Shown piece by piece: positions 56,356-64,000 of a stretch of DNA of 64,000 bases. Made by a program: the position numbers and the translations under genes. The DNA lies in assembly GCA_021904315.1 (NCBI GenBank), contig CM038924.1:13690026-13754025 (forward strand). The letters are read 5' to 3'. Numbering within the stretch: the stretch's first letter is position 1; each line of letters begins with the position of its first letter. The stretch comes from Sphagnum magellanicum (Eukaryota; Streptophyta; Sphagnopsida; Sphagnales; Sphagnaceae). Below the pieces are notes generated by a model. It searched no databases and was not told the DNA's origin. It saw only the letters and a list, made by a program, of their open reading frames with translations.

Positions 56356-59300
56356 AAAACTATGCCTTGAGCAATGCCTTTTGGAATTCATTTTGTACAT
56401 GAAACATGATAATGTTTATGTGTATGATTTTTTTCTATGGAATTGATCAAAAGGTGCAATTTGTGATGACACCATTTTCATTGCATCTTACGTCAATGAT
56501 GCAATTGGGGATGAGATCCAATAACCCACTTCATAGGGGAAATTTGTGTTGGGCACTACCATGCCTGAGTTTAGCATTGGGTTGATTAATGGCACACTCA
56601 TCAAGATCCACAAACCTTGGAACAATGCTACATACAAAACTTGGTTCAATGAGCACAAGAAGATCTACTCAATGAGTAACATTATATGTTGTTCATCCTC
56701 AAAGTTTGTTCATCCACCTAAATTTATATATACAGACTAGTCTGGAAACCCATTTTGCAAGCAAAATGATCAAATAAGCAAAAGACTAAAGTGTTATGTA
56801 TCAAAGTCCATTTTGTCCACTTCTACCCATCAATGATTTTTAAAAATCAAATGTGCCCCAACACTGAATAAGTGGGGTGTTCTTTGCATGGGGCGTTAGC
56901 CCATGCCAAAAATGGTGATGAAGTCTTTTGGAAAGAGAAATTTCATGCAGCCAATGGGAAGGCCCAAACATGCATTCAAGGCGCCTTGTTTTTTTTCCTT
57001 TTATGTTTTGGGGTGTGGGGGGGGTGAGGAAAGATTTTTTTTCATTTTTCCCGACTTCCCAATGTGTTCGCACTATGTTCCTTTCAAGTTCCCAATGGGT
57101 TCCCAATATTTTCCCCAACATTTTTTTCATACCTTTTCACTTTTATATGCCTTGGAAAATGGTGTCCTCCTTTCACCTATATGGGTGGCCAAAAGGGGAG
57201 GAATTGTACAGTTCAAAATAGAGTCTTTTGTTTTGGGGAATCTCCATTATTTTATTTTTTTTGGAGTGATGGGCCAATCAAATTGACACGTTGCCCCAAA
57301 AAAAAACTTAGGAGGCACCTCATTTAATTAATAGGAAAGGTGATTATTTCCTCAAATTTATTTCCCTGCCATTAGCCTAGGCCAAAAAGGTAATTAACAA
57401 TTTTGAAAATAGAAATTGCATGTAGCCAATGGGAAGGTGCAACATCCATTCAGGCACCCCAACTTTTTAATTTGCGTTTTGGGGGGAGGGGGGAGAGGTT
57501 TTTTTTTCCATGAGTTGCTGATGTGTTCCTACCATGTTCCCAAGTTGTTCCCCAAGTTCTCAATGTGTTCCCCAAGGGTGTTCCCAATAGCACCTAATAT
57601 CAAACCCATATGTTTTGTCCAAAATCCTCCCCTTCTCACTTATATAGCCGAGGTGTTTGTTGCGAAGGGTAATAGCTCAGGCGAAAAATTATAATGGGGG
57701 TATTAATCAAGGTTGAAAACAGTGTCAAAAAGTTTTGGGAATAGAAGTTTCATGCAACCAATGGGAAGGTTCAACCTACAGTCAAGGTGTCTTGTTTTTT
57801 TCTTTTAAGTTTTGGGGGGGAAAGGGGGGGGGGGGGAGAAAGACTCTAAAACCATAGTAAATGTATTACCAACAACCCTAAACAAACCCTAAACCTATAC
57901 TCTAAAACATAACAAACATATTACCAACAACCCTAAACAAACCCTAAACCTAAACAACCCTAAAAAAAAAAAAAAGGGGGCAAGAATGGTGAAATTAAAT
58001 CTTAACCGAATGTTGTTAGTTTACATTCTAAACACAAATATAAAGAGGCCCCCCCTTTCCCTTGAGGCCCCAGCCAAAGTGAGCGGATGGTGGGATGGTG
58101 AACATAGTGGGAACCAGAGAAAATTGAAAAATATCCTCCTCTAAATCCCCCGCCCCCCAAACTTAAAAGGAAAAAAAGTTTATCACCATTTTGACCTGAT
58201 CTTTATTCCTCACAAGTCCAATTTTTTTTTATTGAATTTGATTGGCCCGAACAAAAAAAAATTGAAACTATGAAAGCTCACAAAAATTGAAGATTGTGTG
58301 GACAGATGGAGTGCCTCCCCCTTTGGCTCACCGATATATGTGAGAAGGGGAGGACTTTGACCAAAACATATGGGATTAATTTGTGCTTCTGACAATTGTT
58401 TTCTTTTGTTCTTTGATCGTGCATGACATGGGTCACCTTGTATTGGGTGTTCAAGGATGGTCCGTGTCCAGACTGTAGTGGGCCGCGGCACATGATGTAA
58501 ATCTGAGCCAAGGGTGAACTGGTCCATGGGATTCCTGCATTTAGGGTAGACCCATGAACAACTTGGAAGGTGGTTATGAAGAGAGGTTGAGAAAAAGGAT
58601 GCAACTGGTCCTTCTAGGATGGTGCACGCCGTGTGGCAGCAAAGACAATTGAGGCTGGTTAAAGTCTTCCGTAGTACCTACTCAGAACTTTACTCTGGAA
58701 TATATTATTGCAAGTGGATAGTTTGCCGACTTTCTGTCTAGTTGTTGTCTGCATTCACGCTGTTCAAGATTGGAAGTCTTTAATAAAGTTATGCGTGCGT
58801 CCTGGACACGGAACTTCCTCCGATCATTGAAATATTTGGCGTTTGGAAAATGGAGGCAAGTGGTCCATCATTGATGGACTGGCGCCCACCATGGTGTGTG
58901 TCAGCAGAGAAAATTCAGGCCAGTTAGAGTTTCCCAGAAGAACCCAGTGAAGAACTTCTGGTTTTTGAAGAAAGGATTGCTCTTGTTCGGGGGCTCTCAA
59001 GGGAACCAGGGGGGGGCAGCTCCAGCCAATCACAAATTACCGAATCAAGCACGTCTGTAAACCCATTTTGCAAGCAAAATGATCAAATAAGCAAAAGACT
59101 AAAGTGTTATGTATCAAAGTCCATTTTGTCCATTTTTACCCATCAATTATTTTTAAAATTCAAATGTGCCCAACACTGAATAAGGGGGGTGTTCTTTGCA
59201 TGGGTGCGGCCGAGGGGGGGCGGCCGAGGAGGATTCATTTTCCTTTCAGTCAATAGGAGGGCCCAAGGTGCCTTGCTTTTATTCCTTTCAAATTACAGGG

Positions 59301-60136
59301 GGATAGGGAAGAATTTTTTTTCAGTTGTCCTTGTTTCCTAAGGTGTTCCCATGATGTTCCCTTTAAGTTTTTAATGGGTTTTCACAATGTTCCCCAAGTT
59401 CACAATGTGTTCCCTAACATGTTCTCCATATAAGCACCTCACTTTTAGCCCATATGCTTTCGCACTTTCACCTACATAGGTGGGCCCAAAGGGAGGAACT
59501 ATATAACCTTTTATTTTGAGGAGCCTCCATAGCTTCATTTTTTTGGTAGCAATGGGCCAATCAAATTGGTTTTGGCCCAGAATTTTGGCATAGTTTGTTG
59601 ATGAGAGCGAACATTCCGGAGGTGTGACTCGGCTCCAAAGCTCTAGAACATGAATTAAGAGTGGATCAACTATTGGACTCTGTATTGCAACGGGTCTGTG
59701 AACTAATTTTAGTGTCTGACTTTGAAGTTCACATGTATCCAGCAATTTCTTAGTGCATTTAGACCCCACATCATAGTTATCCATAAAGTCACCCTCTGTT
59801 TCACCCCCTCTCTCCTCTGCTTTCGCCCCCTTATCCTTGATATCTGCAAAGTAAGAAAATTTTATTAAATCTGGGTATGAAATTCTGAACCTCAGCATTT
59901 AATGCACAAGGTTTGAGAGTAATTATAGTGGTCGTACATATAGGACCACTGAAAATATATGTAGCAGCAGTGAAAATAGGCGCTAATGAGAAAGGAAACA
60001 GAGGATGAAACTCAGTTTACCACGAAAATCGGCGGTTCTTCTGGGCCCTCATAGGAAAGGGTGTTGGGGGCGGGGCCTCGAGCCAATCGCGAATTATCGC
60101 ATCAAGCACGTGGACACCCATTTCTTTATAGTAGTA
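56356..60136. repeat. Mosaic of related, gene-free repeats
   Basis: 56748-57290 and 59058-59580 share an opening (acccattttgcaagcaaaat, 'gtgttatgtatcaaagtcc') and a tail rich in 'gttcccaatgtgttcccc'. Shorter relatives lie at 57410-57700 and 57735-57840, and an inverted one at ~58150-58420. All carry a G-run next to 'ttttatgttttgggg'. Between 57840 and 57990 is a telomere-like 'ccctaaac' run. 58600-59030 holds unclassified sequence. No gene is supported. Confidence 0.6.
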
Positions 60137-60605
60137 GACAGGGTTAAAAACGCAAGTAGCGTGCCTGAAAACCCACAAAAGACAATCCAAAAAATATAAA
60201 TTTCAACATGTTGTACAAAGTCCAAGGATGACATGAAAACCCTCAACTGCGGAGGGAACTTTTTTTGACAATTTTGGTGCGTTCTCCTGAGCCGGATGAT
60301 GAGGTTCCCTCCCCATCTGGCCACCAATCGATTTCTGAGCATGACTAGGACATGGTATGGCTCAGATCTATCCAAACCAATCCAAGGAAGCAAATCATAC
60401 CGTTTGATCCTGAGGGATTGATTGTGTATTCTTGAGGCTAAAATCGCATCATACTACAGCCCATTACCTTTTCAAAACAATCAAAAGAGAAATTGCTACG
60501 GAAATTACAACAAACGTAAAGTAAAGAGCAGCGGTGCTTTTTTCCTTTCTATTTTCAGGACGCTCCCCGGCCTGAATTTTGCAGTAATTGAACTGTACCT
60601 TCCGA
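60137..60605. repeat. Dispersed repeat R3, copy 2
   Basis: Direct copy of 11933-12400, joined on its right to repeat R4 through a short duplication of 'ctgtaccttccgaa'. Confidence 0.85.
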
Positions 60606-60617
60606 ACTGTACCTTCC

Positions 60618-62107
60618 GAAAGCTGCACACAAAGTGCTTTTGTTTTGGCGAAATTTCGTCAAATTAAATTATGATTTCGACCTACACTAAGGACTTTTCA
60701 TGGAGAAAAATATAGTAGCCAAATTAGCCAGGTTTCGAAAAAAAAAGAATCCAAATCGCCAGATTTTCATGAGAAGTTTCAGTAAGTAGCCAAGAATATA
60801 GAAAGTTTCAAGTTTCTTTTCTACTTTCACATCTAATATGTGGCCAAATCTGGCTAAATCATCTTATGGATGTGGTACTTCAGCTACATCACAAAATTGA
60901 AAAAAAGAAAAAAAAAACTCTTGCACGCCGGGAACAAAAGTCGTCGTCCTGTGCAAGGAAATCCGTGTTCAGTTATCCAAAAGCTACTAGTAGGCAGCTA
61001 TTACAAAGTCTGGACAATCCTTGGGTTGTGTGAGTAGCCAGGTTGTAACTAGCTCTGTCGGTAACGAAACAATCTTGTAACAACCTCTGAGAAATTTACA
61101 ATATTTTCACCCCATAAAACCACTAATATTTACATATGCCCATAGTTGTGGCCAGGGTGAACCAGCACCCACATTGGTACCTTCATATTTTTGAGTGAGG
61201 CCTCTTATTAATGTCCATATTATGCCCCAAAATTGTTAGATTTGAACTCAGCGACCCTGATTTAGTTCAAGCATGGGATTTTTTTAATATTTAAAATTAA
61301 TTCAAATGAGTTTTGGGGTTTTTACCATGTTACCAACATGGGTGCTGGTTCACCCATGGCCATAGTTGTTATTGTAGTCAATACGAGAGTACTGCTGCAA
61401 TTTTTTCCTCTCAGTCTGCCCTTTGCCCTTTCTTTTTTCACCTTGTCGTGTTTTGCACCCATAAGAGCATCCCCACCGGTGCTTGGTATGTGACCCTGCA
61501 CATTAAAGTTTGACATAGAGAAGTCAACATACTCCAGGACAAAGAGAAGTCAACATACGCTAGTTTGGCTCAGGAAAATGGTTTTTCTCCTGTATATTTG
61601 CCCAGTTTGGTGAGGCTGGTAAATAGCGCAGCAAACCTCTGCACCTGCTAGAGAACAGTGTAATAAATATGATCCCACTGCTGCTCCCCATTTTTTATTG
61701 GTCAATCGTAATGATTGTTCCAAGTGGCTTGCTATTGGTAGTTCCCACCTATTTGTGGTCCCTATTTCAGTCTTATGGGCAGGGTTGCAAAAAAGTATAT
61801 AGGGTAGAGAGGTTGGTGTCCAGACACTTAGTGGCGTTCAAACCTTTGCTTTTTTATTGAATGATCGGTTGGCAATGCTTTTGAAAGACCAAATGTAAGT
61901 TGGCTATAGGCACTCCCATGATGCTTTGAATCACCTTAAATGGTGAACAAACATGTAACGTGTGGCCACTCAAAGTGAAAGGGGTCAAAATTTTCATAAA
62001 AATTGGCTATGTACACCCCTTTCTTGTTGTCCTTATAAATTCCTTGCTATGAGTGTACCCTTATTTTTGCATAATAGTATGTTACCTACCTCCATCCTTG
62101 GGATAAT
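60618..62107. repeat. Dispersed repeat R4, copy 2
   Basis: Direct copy of 42652-44456 without the 63-bp and full 121-bp expansions. No coding content. Confidence 0.85.
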
Positions 62108-62332
62108 TTTTTTCCCAAAGCAAACATTCATCTCCTTCTAACATTCACAAAATCACCATAGCAGTTGAAATGCATCCTGTCTAATCGATTTATCGTGCCT
62201 GTACATGGCCTCATACATGATGACTAGTTACGGGCATGCCCATGTGCGCTTTTAGGGTTAATGTACGATTTTAAGCGACTATACGTTATTAGGTACTTAG
62301 GGTTTTAGTTGGTTGATGGTAGTATAAAAGGA

Positions 62333-62340
62333 CAAGCCCT
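62333..62340 (+). promoter_or_regulatory. TATA box of a retroelement LTR (likely)
   Basis: tataaaag in 'gtagtataaaaggacaagcc', ~1.27 kb upstream of the gag-like ATG at 63599. It fits an LTR promoter, with transcription probably starting ~30 bases on. LTR ends were not located with confidence. Confidence 0.5.
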
Positions 62341-62754
62341 TTCTTTCTCCTTTTAGTTTTTCTAGAATTCCTTTGTCAAAAGAGTTTCTCCATAATAAGC
62401 TAGGATTTATAGATGCTCACGGCGGCCATTGCATGGCCACTGTCTACATACATTTCATTTTCTTCTTTATTTGCAATTCAATTCTAGAAAAACTTCACTT
62501 TATGTGCTTCATGTTGAAAGCCACATATTTCTTTTGCTTGTAAGTTCTTGAGTTATTATTATTGTTGCTATTGTTGTTACTGTTGGTGTTGGTGCTGTCG
62601 AAGGGGGTTGGCGTTATTACAAGGAGTTGGTGTTATGCCAACTAATAGAGCCGGAAAACAGGTTTCGAATCTCTCTCCTTTCTCTCTTTCTCGCTCTCTT
62701 TTTTTCTCTTGAAACTGTCTAGTAAAAAAAAAATTAACAAAAAACAAATATTTC

Positions 62755-63480
62755 GACAGCCGTCACCTGCCATTGTTGCAGAGCAACAAAGCGCTTCCTG
62801 CCATCACTAACGCTGCTCGCCATCATTGCATAGTGCGCTGTTGTCTGCCGTTGCCGCGAGTTACAACGCCACAATGCTGCAGCATCGCAACGTTGCAAGT
62901 TGTAGCGCCATAGCACCACAACACTGCAGCATCGCAAGCTGCAGTGTTGCAGCACCATCACTACAGTAACAACAGCGCCGTGGCGCCATCGCTGCAACAA
63001 TAGCAGCGCCGCAACACCATCGCTGCAACAACAACAACATTGCAAGCTACAACGCCATCGTTGTTGCAACATTACAAGCGACAATGCTGCCATCACTGCG
63101 ACCTTGGTTTATTCGACGTCCATTTGACTTTCGTCGGACTCTTGTCGGATGATTCATTCAAGTCCGTCTGTCGAACTTTCGTCCATCCAGAGACTTTTGT
63201 CCGATGTTCGTTGGACTTTCGTCCTGCGCCCTATCGTCTTACGTCATGCGCCCTACCATCATACGTCCTACGCCGTGCCATCCTGCAGCTGCCATATACA
63301 TCATACGTCCTGTTGTTTTGCGTCTTGCGCCCTATTGTTTTGTGTCCTACGCCCTACCATCCTACGTTCTACCATCTCGCATACTGTTTTTTCATCCTGC
63401 ATTTTCATCTGACATCTGTTTGATTTCCATCCAACCTTCGTCCGACTTTCGTTAGACGTTCGTTTGACCTCCATGCGATG
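62755..63480. repeat. Low-complexity, GC-richer tandem tract
   Basis: 62755-63110 is made of variants of 'gcaacaccatcgctgcaacaac'. 63110-63480 is made of variants of 'cgtcctacgccctaccatc' and 'ttcgtccgactttcgt'. The open frames across it in several directions are by-products of the repeats. It lies in the leader or LTR of the retroelement at the right edge. Confidence 0.65.
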
Positions 63481-63598
63481 TTTGTGTGTCACGGGTCATT
63501 CCTAACAACGCATTGTATTCTTCAAACTATACGTTGTGTGAAAATTTTATAGTTAGTGTTGTGTACTATCACAAAATTTTGGGGCATGGGACAACACC

Positions 63599-64000
63599 AT
63601 GTCTTCGGATGATGATAACACTACCGCTCAACCAAAGCCCAGGTATCAACTACGAAGTAACACACAATCCTTTGAGCCGATTTCTTTAAGCTCACGATCT
63701 TCACAACGATACCATCAAGTGTCTAGAGCACCATTGTCATCTAGTACAACTCCTACCAAGAATTCAGGCTCAGGTTACATTACATCAACGGTACATCAAA
63801 GTCCATTTGGAGGGGCTCATCAGTGGGGTATGCCTGTTACCGCACATACTTTCATACCATCACCGTATATTCGATTACAAACTATGATCTCAACACCCAT
63901 ATACACCATGGAGGTCATCAGTTCTTCTGGGAGAATTGAGAAGTTCAGCGGAAGGCCAAGTACTATTTCTTTGAGGGAGTTCGAGTCAACTTTCTCAATT
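63599..64000 (+). CDS. gag start of an LTR retroelement (cut by window edge)
   Basis: ATG at 63599 opens an uninterrupted frame of 134 codons to the window end. The start is acidic and then basic/Ser-rich (MSSDDDNTTAQPKPRYQLRS). The last visible part reads RIEKFSGRPSTISLREFEST, a pattern common just before the conserved gag domain of Ty3-type elements. The upstream TATA box and low-complexity leader fit a retroelement 5' end. No zinc knuckle or pol is visible because the window stops. A host gene cannot be ruled out. Confidence 0.6.
   Translation, partial: MSSDDDNTTAQPKPRYQLRSNTQSFEPISLSSRSSQRYHQVSRAPLSSSTTPTKNSGSGYITSTVHQSPFGGAHQWGMPVTAHTFIPSPYIRLQTMISTPIYTMEVISSSGRIEKFSGRPSTISLREFESTFSI

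Noticed and set aside
63040..63455. Overlapping open frames of 80-127 codons
   Set aside because: They fall in tandem minisatellite sequence; several frames are open at once because of the repeat.
1..64000. CRISPR arrays, tRNA or rRNA genes, bacterial operons
   Set aside because: No regularly spaced identical repeats with unique spacers, no cloverleaf-like box A/box B pairs and no rRNA motifs were seen; introns and plant families show this is nuclear eukaryotic DNA.

Overview
This window looks like nuclear DNA of a land plant with a repeat-rich, AT-rich genome. The evidence is plant gene families with canonical GT-AG introns: a TIR-type NB-ARC-LRR immune receptor, a GH32 acid invertase that keeps the 9-nt microexon typical of plant invertases, and a Ty3/gypsy chromovirus with a tRNA-Met-type primer site. 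A TIR-NLR tied to a TKL-like kinase makes a non-seed plant (moss, liverwort, fern) or a gymnosperm more likely than a grass. This is inference; no marker settles the species.

Layout. 1-3.2 kb: an LTR fragment, a pyrimidine-rich tandem tract and a decayed pogo-like transposase. 3.4-19.1 kb: mostly repeats. These include a 3.46-kb element present twice in direct orientation (4.2-7.7 and 15.6-19.1 kb), a 140-bp CACTA-type palindromic MITE, a divergent satellite-like array, a strong 36-bp-arm hairpin and a Ty3 reverse-transcriptase relic. 19.2-21.8 kb: an intronless, broken copy of a CCCH zinc-finger/RRM protein gene. 25.2-26.8 kb: a broken gene with a ZZ zinc finger. 28.0-30.8 kb (minus): an acid-invertase pseudogene that keeps both ends of the enzyme and the microexon but has lost the central catalytic part, where a minisatellite now sits. 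31.4-42.1 kb (minus): the main find. 42.6-48.5 kb: dispersed repeats, a decayed ORF and a telomere-like degenerate tract. 48.6-56.4 kb: a nearly complete chromovirus inserted in an inverted solo LTR of its own family. 56.4-62.1 kb: further dispersed repeats. 62.3-64 kb: the promoter and gag start of another LTR retroelement running off the right edge.

Main find. On the minus strand, seven exons from 42059 to 31371 join with compatible phases and GT-AG borders. They would encode TIR - NB-ARC - LRR - a ~200-residue helical region - TKL-like kinase - LRR - helical region - TKL-like kinase. No exon after the first has a convincing start codon at its head, and the exon carrying the helical region and kinase opens exactly at a splice acceptor in frame with the preceding LRR exon. 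The second LRR-helical-kinase block arose by a ~4.09-kb internal tandem duplication that includes introns. The upstream kinase copy has lost both catalytic aspartates (HRD to HRG, DFG to GFG) and carries a 1-nt deletion; the downstream copy looks catalytically intact. The locus may be a kinase-tailed TIR-NLR, with the duplicated kinase decaying into a pseudokinase.
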